The position numbers were made by a program, and so were the translations under genes. The notes under the pieces are model-generated. The model ran no database searches. It saw nothing but the letters and a program-made list of their open reading frames with translations, and was not told the origin of the DNA. Source: Treponemataceae bacterium (lineage in GTDB: Bacteria; Spirochaetota; Spirochaetia; Treponematales; Treponemataceae). From it: 63,832 nt of DNA. The stretch spans positions 1 through 63,832 of the forward strand of contig JAKSTU010000012.1 of assembly GCA_024402435.1 (NCBI GenBank), given 5' to 3'. Below are positions 50,601 to 58,669 of the stretch, piece after piece; the stretch's first letter is position 1, and every line of letters begins with the position of its first letter.

Positions 50601-50891
50601 ATGAAGAATTATGATTCAAACGAAAAGGCTGCAATTGCATCAGCAAAAAAACTGTTCTGGACAATCGTAACAATTGTTTATCTGTGGATCAGCTTTACGA
50701 CAGGAAAATGGGCAATTTCTTGGCTCGTCTGGCTTGTTGCCGTGGCTTTGGAACAGGCCGCAACAATGTTCTATTTTCTTTTCAAGGCAAAAGATGACAA
50801 CAATGACAACAAAAGCAATGTAACATACGAAAGTGATGCAAAACGTCATTTTGATGACGGTGCGGAAAGACGCGAGGTATCAAAAGAATGA
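50601..50891 (+). CDS. small membrane protein upstream of the DUF4097 gene
   Basis: 96 residues with two likely membrane segments (about 17-35 and 40-62), a polar Asp/Asn-rich stretch and a charged tail. No family recognised. AAAGAGGT precedes the ATG. The stop overlaps the next start by four bases (ATGA), so it is translated together with the DUF4097 protein; in other bacteria such pairs often include a small 2TM partner, for example a PspC- or LiaI-like protein, but the sequence does not prove that here. Confidence 0.65.
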   Translation: MKNYDSNEKAAIASAKKLFWTIVTIVYLWISFTTGKWAISWLVWLVAVALEQAATMFYFLFKAKDDNNDNKSNVTYESDAKRHFDDGAERREVSKE

Positions 50892-51781
50892 AAAAGACAT
50901 TATATCTTATAATGGGAATTGTCTGGCTGGCTGTGGCTGTAGTACTTGGCAGTTTCCTTGTTCAGGGACTCAACGGATCCCTTCCGTGGAATTTCGCAAA
51001 ATATCATGTGTCCAACAGTTGGAACTGGGCATCCGCGGGAGACATGGTCGGCAGCAGAACTGACGTGATTGATTACGAGTTTGACGCAGACCTTATTGAC
51101 GAAATTGAAGGTATCATGGTTCCTGACGCTGTTCATATTGAAATCGGCAGCGGATCAAAAATCACCGTAAAATACAGAACGAATCTGAATGAAGATTACC
51201 GGCTCCGTATTTCATCAAAAAGAAACACCCTCTGCATTGACCGGGATGATGCCTTTTCAAAAAATTTCAAAGGAAACGTTGTTTCTGAAGTAACGATCAA
51301 AGTTCCTGCAAACAAAAAGTTTTCTTCCGTTTCTTTGACATCTGTAAGCGGCGGAATCAACGCAGAAAACATCAGTGCGGATTATCTTGATTTGAATTCA
51401 GTTTCAGGTTCTCTTTCCGCAAGCAACGTAAATAGCGGAAACATCAGATGTGAAACTGTTTCCGGATCTGTTAATCTTGAAGGAAACATCGGAAAGACAA
51501 ACTGCAATACTGTTTCCGGTTCAATCAAAGTTGAAAACCGGGGAAAATTTACAGGAGACTGTGAATTCGGTTCCATTTCCGGTTCAGTCAAAATTTCTTT
51601 GGACGAAGATTCTGCCTATAAACTGATTTATTCCACTGTTTCCGGTTCTGTAAAAGATGAAATTATTGACTCAAAGTTCTCAAAATCAGGATCCGTTACC
51701 AACAAAGGCAACGGCAAGGATAAAATGATCAGTTTGAGAGTGGAGACAGTTAGCGGTAGCATCAAAATCCTAAAGAACTGA
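50888..51781 (+). CDS. membrane-anchored DUF4097 beta-repeat protein
   Basis: 297 residues. An N-terminal membrane segment (about 5-27) anchors an external domain. From about residue 130 the chain is a beta-solenoid of repeated Val-Ser-Gly-Ser turns ('SVSGSLSASN', 'TVSGSVNLEG', 'TVSGSIKVEN', 'SISGSVKISL', 'TVSGSVKDEI', 'TVSGSIKILK'), the DUF4097/LiaX-type pattern. Relatives are involved in envelope stress sensing or are simply putative adhesins; the role here is open. It is coupled to the small membrane gene upstream. Confidence 0.8.
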   Translation: MKKTLYLIMGIVWLAVAVVLGSFLVQGLNGSLPWNFAKYHVSNSWNWASAGDMVGSRTDVIDYEFDADLIDEIEGIMVPDAVHIEIGSGSKITVKYRTNLNEDYRLRISSKRNTLCIDRDDAFSKNFKGNVVSEVTIKVPANKKFSSVSLTSVSGGINAENISADYLDLNSVSGSLSASNVNSGNIRCETVSGSVNLEGNIGKTNCNTVSGSIKVENRGKFTGDCEFGSISGSVKISLDEDSAYKLIYSTVSGSVKDEIIDSKFSKSGSVTNKGNGKDKMISLRVETVSGSIKILKN

Positions 51782-51846
51782 TCAAGAAAAATATTTTTTT
51801 GTTTTGCTACTAGATTTATGCAATGTTTAGCGTTATAGTTTAAGTT

Positions 51847-51908
51847 ACATAAGGTTTGACGCAGTTTTGGTTAGTTTAACAAACGTATGTGTTGAAGAAG
51901 CCTTATGT
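51847..51908 (+). other. inverted repeat in the leader region of the HU gene
   Basis: ACATAAGG (51847-51854) is perfectly complementary to CCTTATGT (51901-51908), with 46 bases between that contain a smaller GTTAG/TTAAC-type element. It may form a leader structure or be a regulator site. The 179-base gap upstream of HU has no coding sequence. Confidence 0.35.
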
Positions 51909-51960
51909 CAACATTAAGATAAGGAATCTACTTACTGACAATACAAAGGAGATAGAAATC

Positions 51961-52236
51961 ATGAACAAAGTAGAATTGGTAGACGCAATTGCAAAAGAAA
52001 CAGGACTGACAAAAAAAGATGCTGAAAAAGCAGTAAAAGCTTTCACAAACGCTGTTTCTGAAGAACTTGCAAAAGGTGGAAACGTTCAGCTGATCGGTTT
52101 CGGAACATTTGATGTTGGCGAACGCGCTGCCCGCAAAGGACGCAACCCCAGAACAGGTGCTTCCATTGAAATCAAAGCAGCAAAAACACCCAAATTCAAA
52201 GCTGGAAAAGCTCTGAAAGACAAGGTAAACAAATAA
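51961..52236 (+). CDS. hup: HU-family DNA-binding protein
   Basis: 91 residues from the ATG at 51961, which follows AAAGGAG; an in-frame TTG-type start at 51889 is rejected. '[20 protein letters not shown]' starts the helical body, and '[19 protein letters not shown]' is the beta-arm that inserts into the minor groove. The protein bends and compacts DNA. A strong terminator follows at 52271. Confidence 0.94.
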   Translation: MNKVELVDAIAKETGLTKKDAEKAVKAFTNAVSEELAKGGNVQLIGFGTFDVGERAARKGRNPRTGASIEIKAAKTPKFKAGKALKDKVNK

Positions 52237-52270
52237 TTCAATAAGCTGTTTTTTCAGCTTGTAAGCAATC

Positions 52271-52302
52271 GGGCGTCTCATGAAAGGGATGCCCTTTTTT
52301 TT
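52271..52302 (+). terminator. intrinsic terminator of the HU gene
   Basis: GGGCGTC (52271-52277) pairs with GATGCCC (52288-52294), one G-U, followed by eight T. Confidence 0.85.
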
Positions 52303-52307
52303 GCTTT

Positions 52308-52369
52308 GCGGCTGGACTGTGTGTCGGCACAACTTGAACAAAGCCAGTTCGTCTGACTCTCTCGCCGTC
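52308..52369 (+). repeat. structured dispersed intergenic repeat, copy C
   Basis: Shortest copy: GCGGCTGGACT, then GGCACAACTTGAACAAAGCC and GTCTGAC, matching copy B (21370-21461) and the reverse of copy A. Weak flanking pairs CGGC/GCCG replace the long outer stem. It sits between the HU and MCP terminators. Confidence 0.55.
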
Positions 52370-52375
52370 TTTTCA

Positions 52376-52423
52376 ATAAAAAAAGCCCTGAGATTCTGCA
52401 TTTCTGCAGTTTCCTCAGGGCTT
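52376..52423 (-). terminator. intrinsic terminator of the chemoreceptor gene
   Basis: On the minus strand, AAGCCCTGAG (from 52423) pairs perfectly with CTCAGGGCTT (to 52383), followed by a T-run (A-run 52378-52384 on the plus strand). Ten pairs. Confidence 0.9.
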
Positions 52424-52453
52424 AGTGTGTTTATATCTGGTCGCTTTAGCGCC

Positions 52454-54502
52454 TTATACCTTGAACTGACCGATCAGATGAGTAATTCCGTCAATAGCTT
52501 CTTTTGTGTTGAGAGCCAAGTCAGAAACATTCTGAGTTGCTTTGCTGATCTGCTGTGATCCGGCTGCCATTTCGTCCATGCTTCCCAAAATTGTATTTGA
52601 AATCATGGCTACGCTTTCCATATCATTGCCGACTTTGTCCAAAGCGGTTGCAACATTGCTGCAGTTGTCTCCGACAGAGTTTGCTTTTTCCTTCATGTTG
52701 GAAAGGGATTCAAGAATCTGGCTTGAACCGGAAGACTGCTCGTCCATGGCATTTGAAATCTGACGGACAAGAGGATCAACAATGCCAAGCTGGCTGTCAA
52801 TTGATTCAAAGCTTGCCTGAGACAGTGCGGAAAGCTGTCCGCCCTGCTGGATAAGAGCTGTAATTTCCTTGATGTTGAGAGCAATTGATGCGGCCTGATT
52901 GCTGGAGTTTTCTGCAAGTTTGCGGATTTCATCAGCAACAACAGCAAAACCTTTTCCGGCTTCACCTGCATGAGCGGACTCAATCATAGCGTTCATTGCA
53001 AGCAGGTTTGTCTGGCTTGAAATTGATTTGATCGTATTGTTTGCTTCTGCCAGAACTTTGGATTTAACGCTGATTTCCTTGATTACTTCGGAACATGATT
53101 TTACGTTGCCGGATCCTTCGTTGATAACCTTTGTAAGGTCGGCAAAAGATGTTGTCATCTTGTTTGCAGAAGATGTTACGGAAGCAATGTTTCCAAGCAT
53201 TTCTTCGATTGCGGCAGAAGATTCGTTGATGTCTGAAGTCTGAGCAAGAACGTTCTGGTTCAGTTTCTTCATGTGGTTGTCAGATTCGTTGATAATGCCC
53301 TGGGTGTTGACAACAGCATTTGACTGGTGGTTTGCCTGAGTCTTGACTGAATCAATGTTTGCCATGATCTCTGTTGTGGCACTGGCGGTTTCTTGAGCCG
53401 TGTTGCCCAGGTCGTCAACAACATACGCAACCTGCTCTGACTTGTCCTGAATTGCTTTCATCATGTCCTGAAGAAGAATGATGAAGTTGTTTACACCTTC
53501 TGCAAGTTTGCCGATTTCGTCATTGGACTTTACCGGAATACGTTTGGTAAGGTCTGCATCACCGGTAGAAAGATTGTTGACAGCTTTTATTGTTGTTTTG
53601 ACCGGCTTGATTACCACGAAGAACAGAAGAACACCAAAGAGCGCAAGGATAATTGCATTTGCACCGATTTCCAGTGTCATGATAAGAGAATTGATGTATC
53701 CGCAGGCTGTGTTCATTGAGTCAACGCTTTCACCTACGAAAAGAGAAAGACCGGGAACTTCCGGAACGGGCCAGTAGTGCCCCATATAATCTTCTCCGTT
53801 GATGTCAACAACACCAACCCAGTTTGAACCGGATTTAAGGGCGTTGTAAACTTCGTCACTGATTTTTGTGCCTTCCTGACCTTCGATTGATGTGTGAAGA
53901 CGGATATTGTCTTTTACGATTGTGAACTCACATCCTACGACTTCCGGGAAAGCATTGACAATTTCTGGTGTTGAAAGGCTTTTTGTGATTTCAATTGCAC
54001 CGATAGTACCGGAGATTTGTCCGGGCATTCTTGCAGGCTGGATTGAATAAGCTACAAGGTCGTTTCCTTCAAAACGCATGCCTTTAAGGCTTTTTCCCTT
54101 AAGGGCAGCACTTACGTCAGCACTGTTTGAGGCTTTTGATGCGTAAGAAGCAGGTGAAATCAGATTGCCGGTTGTATCATAAACTGCTATTGAACGGGCT
54201 TCCAGATCGTCAGAAGCCATTCTGCACAAAAAGCCCATGGCCTGTTCGCCCATTCCGCTGTTAAAGATTGTCTGATACAGTTCGCATACAGCGGAATTTA
54301 TAAGAACTGCAGTGTCACAGATTTCGTCAAGTTCATCTGTAATGATTCCAACATCGCATTCTACCACAGAAGTAGAGTTTGCAAGCCATTCGCTCCGTAC
54401 GATACGGGTAGGCGCAATACAAAGAATGACTGCCACAGCTACAAGAAGGATGGCAACAGGTAATCCTACCTTTGCGGCGATAGTCTGATTGTTTACTCGC
54501 AT
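52454..54502 (-). CDS. methyl-accepting chemotaxis protein
   Basis: 682 residues. Membrane segments at about 13-32 and 275-300 flank a dCache-like periplasmic sensor with '[20 protein letters not shown]' and '[20 protein letters not shown]'. A HAMP domain (about 300-355) and a long cytoplasmic hairpin follow, with the tip '[20 protein letters not shown]' that touches CheA and CheW. The ligand is unknown. GGAG stands nine bases ahead of the ATG at 54502. No C-terminal CheR-binding pentapeptide is seen. Confidence 0.92.
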   Translation of the reverse strand: MRVNNQTIAAKVGLPVAILLVAVAVILCIAPTRIVRSEWLANSTSVVECDVGIITDELDEICDTAVLINSAVCELYQTIFNSGMGEQAMGFLCRMASDDLEARSIAVYDTTGNLISPASYASKASNSADVSAALKGKSLKGMRFEGNDLVAYSIQPARMPGQISGTIGAIEITKSLSTPEIVNAFPEVVGCEFTIVKDNIRLHTSIEGQEGTKISDEVYNALKSGSNWVGVVDINGEDYMGHYWPVPEVPGLSLFVGESVDSMNTACGYINSLIMTLEIGANAIILALFGVLLFFVVIKPVKTTIKAVNNLSTGDADLTKRIPVKSNDEIGKLAEGVNNFIILLQDMMKAIQDKSEQVAYVVDDLGNTAQETASATTEIMANIDSVKTQANHQSNAVVNTQGIINESDNHMKKLNQNVLAQTSDINESSAAIEEMLGNIASVTSSANKMTTSFADLTKVINEGSGNVKSCSEVIKEISVKSKVLAEANNTIKSISSQTNLLAMNAMIESAHAGEAGKGFAVVADEIRKLAENSSNQAASIALNIKEITALIQQGGQLSALSQASFESIDSQLGIVDPLVRQISNAMDEQSSGSSQILESLSNMKEKANSVGDNCSNVATALDKVGNDMESVAMISNTILGSMDEMAAGSQQISKATQNVSDLALNTKEAIDGITHLIGQFKV

Positions 54503-54523
54503 GAAAATATCTCCAATAACTCT

Positions 54524-54552
54524 ATCATGATTTTAAAAAAAAGGATTGTCAA
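54524..54552 (-). promoter_or_regulatory. chemoreceptor promoter
   Basis: On the minus strand, a perfect TTGACA (54547-54552), 17-base spacer, CATGAT (54524-54529). A second TTGACA lies just upstream. No sigma28-type sequence is seen here. Confidence 0.5.
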
Positions 54553-54673
54553 ACGGTTTTGTCAAAAAGTTGATTTTTCTTTTTTATGTGAAAAAAATCA
54601 GTAATTTGTTGCGTATGGTGTTTTCAGTTTCGGGGAAAATTGTGATACACTGTTGCAAAGATTCGGAGGTTTC

Positions 54674-55306
54674 ATGGGCAAATTAATGGAAGCTTTGTTC
54701 TGCATTTTCTATATCATTTTTACATTAATCATGGGCTGCAGAATTATTGCCGTAGGAAGGACAAAAAAGGAATTTCTCCTTTTCGGAATCATGACTCTTG
54801 TTCTGGTTTTCGGGGATTCATTCCATCTGGTGCCGCGCATTCTGGTGGCTTTTGATCCTGCCGGGGATTACCAAGTTGCGCTTGGAATCGGCAAACTGAT
54901 TACTTCTGTCACCATGACATTGTTTTATCTGATTATGTACTATGTGTACGGAATCCGCTTCGGTTTCAGAAACAAGTTGCTTGAAATACTGATGATTCTG
55001 CTTTCTGCTGCAAGAATCGGTCTCTGCTTTTGTCCGCAGAACGACTGGACCGGCGCTGCTCCTGTAATTTGGGGCGTGTACCGGAACATTCCTTTTTTAC
55101 TGATGGGAATAATCATGGTGGTGCTGTACTTCTTGAAGCGGGGCGACAAAGCTTTCCGATGGATGTGGCTGGCCATTACTTTGAGTTTTGCTTTCTATAT
55201 ACCTGTTGTGCTTTGGGCAGACGTAAGCCCCATGATAGGAATGCTGATGCTGCCGAAAACCTGCATGTACATTTGGACCGTAGTAATGGGAAGAAAAGCG
55301 GTTTAA
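54674..55306 (+). CDS. polytopic membrane protein of unknown function
   Basis: 210 residues from the ATG at 54674, preceded by CGGAGG; the TTG at 54653 is rejected. About seven hydrophobic segments, for example 'ALFCIFYIIFTLIMGCRI' and 'ITSVTMTLFYLIMYYVYG', cover almost the whole chain. No family recognised and no transporter motif. It ends 70 bases before the Cys-motif gene at 55377. Confidence 0.65.
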   Translation: MGKLMEALFCIFYIIFTLIMGCRIIAVGRTKKEFLLFGIMTLVLVFGDSFHLVPRILVAFDPAGDYQVALGIGKLITSVTMTLFYLIMYYVYGIRFGFRNKLLEILMILLSAARIGLCFCPQNDWTGAAPVIWGVYRNIPFLLMGIIMVVLYFLKRGDKAFRWMWLAITLSFAFYIPVVLWADVSPMIGMLMLPKTCMYIWTVVMGRKAV

Positions 55307-55376
55307 CCGTTGCATCACATGGACTTTGTGGGTTGATTTGTTTTAGAATGGAAAAAATGATTTGAAGGAAAAGGAA

Positions 55377-55787
55377 ATGCTGAAGGATTATTTGGGAAAA
55401 TATTATTTTGACGGAAATTACAACTGTGCTGAATCAATGCTCCGTGCAGGAAATGACTTTTACAGTCTGGGGCTGCATGACCGGGACATGATTCTGGTAG
55501 GTGCTTACGGGGCCGGCATTCAGACAGGAAACACATGCGGTGCTCTTCTTGGGGCTGCAGCCATCCTTTCCATGAAGTATGTGGAAGCAAAGGCTCATGA
55601 GTCAAAGGATATAAAGCCTGTGGTTACCGACCTGATGAACAGATTCAAGGAAAAGTACGGATCAACTCTTTGCTGTGATGTAAAACCTCAGGCTTTCAAA
55701 CCGGAAGTCCGCTGTTTGAGTGCAGTTGAAGCGGCCTGCGACATTCTGGAAAAAGTCATCGCTGATTACGACAAATCCCAGGAATAA
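55377..55787 (+). CDS. C_GCAxxG_C_C family protein, redox-active cysteine motif
   Basis: 136 residues from the ATG at 55377 with AAGGAA ahead; a TTG at 55362 is possible. The family cysteines are in place: 'YNCAES' near the start, 'NTCGALLGAA' in the centre, and 'TLCCDVKP' plus 'VRCLSAVEAACDILE' at the end. Members resemble split-Soret cytochromes or bind iron-sulfur or other metal centres; the function is not known. It is a free-standing cytoplasmic protein here. Confidence 0.78.
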   Translation: MLKDYLGKYYFDGNYNCAESMLRAGNDFYSLGLHDRDMILVGAYGAGIQTGNTCGALLGAAAILSMKYVEAKAHESKDIKPVVTDLMNRFKEKYGSTLCCDVKPQAFKPEVRCLSAVEAACDILEKVIADYDKSQE

Positions 55788-56102
55788 TTTTTGCTGACTG
55801 GCGGGAAAACTTAAACTGATTCAGTTTATACGTTTCCGGCCGGTCAAAGCGTGTCTCTCTTTTCTGCCTTTTGTGCGACCTTGAAAAAGGGTTTTCAAAA
55901 AAATCTCAAAAAACTCAAAAAAAAGTTGATTATTGCTCTTGTTTTCAATACCTTTGTACCCATAGGGTTTTTCTTTTTCGAGAAAGTACTCTTTTTGCCG
56001 TTGAAATCTGTTAAATTTAAGAAAAACCGCCGTATTCCGTCACATTCCTGTATCGGATTGACTTTGGAGGGCGTTTTTCATTGGCTTGTTATAGGAGGCT
56101 GT
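55788..56102. other. 315-base non-coding leader of the export operon
   Basis: A/T-rich stretch before the ABC ATPase gene. An open frame from 55851 reaches the ATPase gene but has unlikely composition (Lys/Phe/Leu-rich runs) and no ribosome-binding site, whereas ATAGGAGG stands before 56103. A possible promoter is TTGACT (near 56058) without a good -10 at fixed spacing. No RNA gene or strong hairpin is seen. Confidence 0.45.
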
Positions 56103-56954
56103 ATGGCTGTTATTACGTTGGATTCTGTAAAAAAAGTGTATCCGCTTGGAAAGCAGAAAGTTGAAGCTGTAAAAGGTATTTCTTTCAATATCGAAAAAGG
56201 CGAGTTTGCCGCAATTTCAGGTCCGTCCGGATCAGGAAAATCAACCTTGCTCAATATGGTAGGACTGATTGATCTTCCTTCAAGCGGAAGAATCATTATT
56301 GACGGAATTGATGTTTATGACGGCTTTGAACTTGAAAACACAGTTCTTGATGCGGACAGACTTAACAATTACGTCGAAAAGAAAGACAAGAATGCAAAGA
56401 AAATCAAAACCACAATTCCGAATAAACTTGACCGCCGCATTACCGGTCTCCGCCGTTCTCATCTCGGATTCATTTTCCAGACATTCAATCTTATTCCTGT
56501 TCTGAACGTTTATGAAAACATTGAATTTCCGCTGCTTCTGGAATCAAAAGACAAATCTCTTGCCTGCCCTGTAGACAGCTTTTCAAAGAAGGAAAAAGAG
56601 GATTGGATCCGTTACCTGATGGAAAAAGTCGGTCTTGCTGACTGGGAAAAGCATAAACCTTCCGAACTTTCAGGCGGTCAGCGTCAGCGTGTTGCAATTG
56701 CCCGTGCTCTTGTAACAAAAGCTCCTGTAATTCTTGCAGACGAACCTACTGCAAACCTTGACTCAGTAAACAGCAGTCAGATTCTCAGACTTATGAAAGA
56801 CCTGAACAAAGATCCGGAATTGCAGACAACATTCATTTTCTCAACCCATGACAGCCGCATTGTAGAAATGTGTGACCATGTCGTACATATTTTTGACGGA
56901 CTGGTAAAACAGGACGAATACAAAGCCGGCAGTGACATTTACGGTGAAGCATAA
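56103..56954 (+). CDS. ABC exporter ATPase, LolD/MacB type, with an insertion
   Basis: 283 residues from the ATG at 56103. Walker A 'GPSGSGKSTLL' (about 40), Q-loop 'IFQTFNLIP' (about 122), signature 'LSGGQRQRVAIARAL' (about 190), Walker B 'VILADEPTANLDS' and 'FSTHD' are intact. Between Walker A and the Q-loop there is an extra stretch of about 45 residues, rich in Lys, Asp and Asn, that LolD/MacB proteins lack; this explains its length over the usual 230. It powers the two FtsX-type permeases encoded next. Five genes (56103-62470) run in one direction. Confidence 0.88.
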   Translation: MAVITLDSVKKVYPLGKQKVEAVKGISFNIEKGEFAAISGPSGSGKSTLLNMVGLIDLPSSGRIIIDGIDVYDGFELENTVLDADRLNNYVEKKDKNAKKIKTTIPNKLDRRITGLRRSHLGFIFQTFNLIPVLNVYENIEFPLLLESKDKSLACPVDSFSKKEKEDWIRYLMEKVGLADWEKHKPSELSGGQRQRVAIARALVTKAPVILADEPTANLDSVNSSQILRLMKDLNKDPELQTTFIFSTHDSRIVEMCDHVVHIFDGLVKQDEYKAGSDIYGEA

Positions 56955-56969
56955 GCAGGAGCGGTACGG

Positions 56970-58655
56970 ATGGGAGTCATTTTCAGATTAGCCATAAGGA
57001 ACCTTACGGAACATAAGACAAAGACAATCATTATTTCTCTGTTCCTTATTTTTGGCATAGCAATCGTTATCATGGGAAACTCTTTTCTTGAGTCCATCAA
57101 CCGCGGACTGGAAAAGGATTTCCGTGCCCACTATACGGGTGATATTGCAGTTGGAATCAATCCGGAACAGGGTGTCCTGATTGATATTTTCGGTGTTACT
57201 TCACTGAATTTTACCGGTGAACTTCCTCAGATTCCGGCAATTCCGGATCTTGACCGTGTGTCAGAAATTCTTTCCGGTTATGACGAACTTTACCTTGATA
57301 CAAAACTTATCAGTGCTCAGGTTCTTGTGGCCTACGGTCTTGAAATGGAACTTTCAGGGCTTCTTGACAGGGACGACCTTTCATTTGATGACCTGCCTGT
57401 TTCCATGCTCTTTGGTGTTGAAGACAGTACTTACTGGAATACTTTTCCGGGACTGAACTTTGTTGAAGGAAGGTATCCAGCCCCTGACACCAATGAAATC
57501 ATTATTGACACCCGCGTAAAGAATGCTTTTGAAAGCCTTTACCGCCGCCCGCTGAATGTGGGAGACACTGTTCTGCTTGCCGGTGCAAACATGAAAGGCA
57601 TTGTCCGCGAGGCTGTGGTGTGCGGCATTTTTGACCCGCCTGATGAAAATTCAGCAATGTTCCAGATTGTTTACTGCAATCCGAGCCTTGCACGCAGTTT
57701 TGCAGACTTGACATACGGCTCTGGTTTTGTAAGTGAACTGCCTTCCGATATTGACCTTAGTCTTGGCGGAATGAGCGAAGAAGAGCTTTTCGGCGGCGCT
57801 TCCGAATTTGAAGACTTTTCTTTTGAAGACGTCAGTTTTGATGGTTTTGACACTTTCAGCTTCGGTGATGACGAAGATTCTGCTTTTTTTGACACAAGCT
57901 TTGACAGTTTTGATACTTTCGGCTTTGGCGACGACATGTTCTCATATGACAGCGGTTTTGACGAATTCGGCTTTGATGATGGATCTCTCCTTGCCGAAGA
58001 AATCGACTTTGACTCAATTCTTGGAGACACAACGCTCCGTGATCAGCTGAACAAAACCGATGACGGTGCCTGGAACTTTATTCTTGCAAAGGTTAAGCAT
58101 TCTGGACAGACAGACAGACTGATTGCCGAACTGAACCGACGTTTCAAGGAAGAAGGCCTGAATGTCCGGGCAATCGGCTGGAAGGACGCAGCAGCAAGTT
58201 ACACGGATACAGTTGAAGGTCTTGGTTTTATCTTCAATCTGCTGATCATTATCCTTGCAGTGGTTGTCTTCATCATCATCATGAATACCATGACAGTAAG
58301 TGTAATCGAAAGAACCGGTGAAATCGGTACAATGCGTGCCATCGGTGCAGAAAAGAAGTTTGTACGCCGCCTGTTCTTTACTGAAACACTTTGTCTTACA
58401 TCAGTTTCATCTCTGATCGGCATTGTGGTTGCTTTTATTGCAATGGGAATTTTCAACAGATGCAATATTGTCATTACCAATTCAATTGCAAAAATGATTC
58501 TTGGTGGAGGTCTTCTGCATTTCAGTCCCACCTTTACCATTATTGCAGCAACTGTTGTTGTAGCTCTTGCAGGAAGTGTTCTGAGCAATCTGTACCCTGT
58601 AGGTTCAGCACTCAAAATTACTCCTTTGAAAGCACTTTCAAAGGCTGACAACTGA
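56970..58655 (+). CDS. FtsX/LolE-type permease with Phe/Asp-rich repeat insert
   Basis: 561 residues. A membrane segment at about 18-40, a long periplasmic MacB-PCD-like domain, then three membrane segments near the end (about 413-437, 470-495 and 515-540) with the family phrase 'ERTGEIGTMRAIGA'. Residues about 270-345 are an insert of Phe-Asp-x-Phe type repeats ('FEDFSFEDVSFDGFDTFSFG', 'FDTFGFGDDMF', 'FDEFGFDDG'), strongly acidic and aromatic, in the periplasmic part. The same pattern occurs at the N-terminus of the outer-membrane protein encoded at 60881. Substrate unknown. Confidence 0.83.
   Translation: MGVIFRLAIRNLTEHKTKTIIISLFLIFGIAIVIMGNSFLESINRGLEKDFRAHYTGDIAVGINPEQGVLIDIFGVTSLNFTGELPQIPAIPDLDRVSEILSGYDELYLDTKLISAQVLVAYGLEMELSGLLDRDDLSFDDLPVSMLFGVEDSTYWNTFPGLNFVEGRYPAPDTNEIIIDTRVKNAFESLYRRPLNVGDTVLLAGANMKGIVREAVVCGIFDPPDENSAMFQIVYCNPSLARSFADLTYGSGFVSELPSDIDLSLGGMSEEELFGGASEFEDFSFEDVSFDGFDTFSFGDDEDSAFFDTSFDSFDTFGFGDDMFSYDSGFDEFGFDDGSLLAEEIDFDSILGDTTLRDQLNKTDDGAWNFILAKVKHSGQTDRLIAELNRRFKEEGLNVRAIGWKDAAASYTDTVEGLGFIFNLLIIILAVVVFIIIMNTMTVSVIERTGEIGTMRAIGAEKKFVRRLFFTETLCLTSVSSLIGIVVAFIAMGIFNRCNIVITNSIAKMILGGGLLHFSPTFTIIAATVVVALAGSVLSNLYPVGSALKITPLKALSKADN
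57790..57990 (+). repeat. DNA coding for Phe/Asp repeats in the permease
   Basis: Degenerate units of about 30-60 bases around AGTTTTGA(C/T)...TTCGG(C/T)TT(C/T)GG(C/T)GA(C/T)GA. A 17-base stretch (57948-57964) is identical to 60998-61014 in the outer-membrane protein gene, with GGCTTTGA shared four bases further on. Confidence 0.7.
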
Positions 58656-58669
58656 AATGGGGGAAACAA

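Noticed and set aside
55851..56102. 84-residue N-terminal extension of the export ATPase
   Set aside because: ABC ATPases of this family start just before the first strand, and ATAGGAGG precedes ATG 56103; the extension is low-complexity Lys/Leu/Phe.
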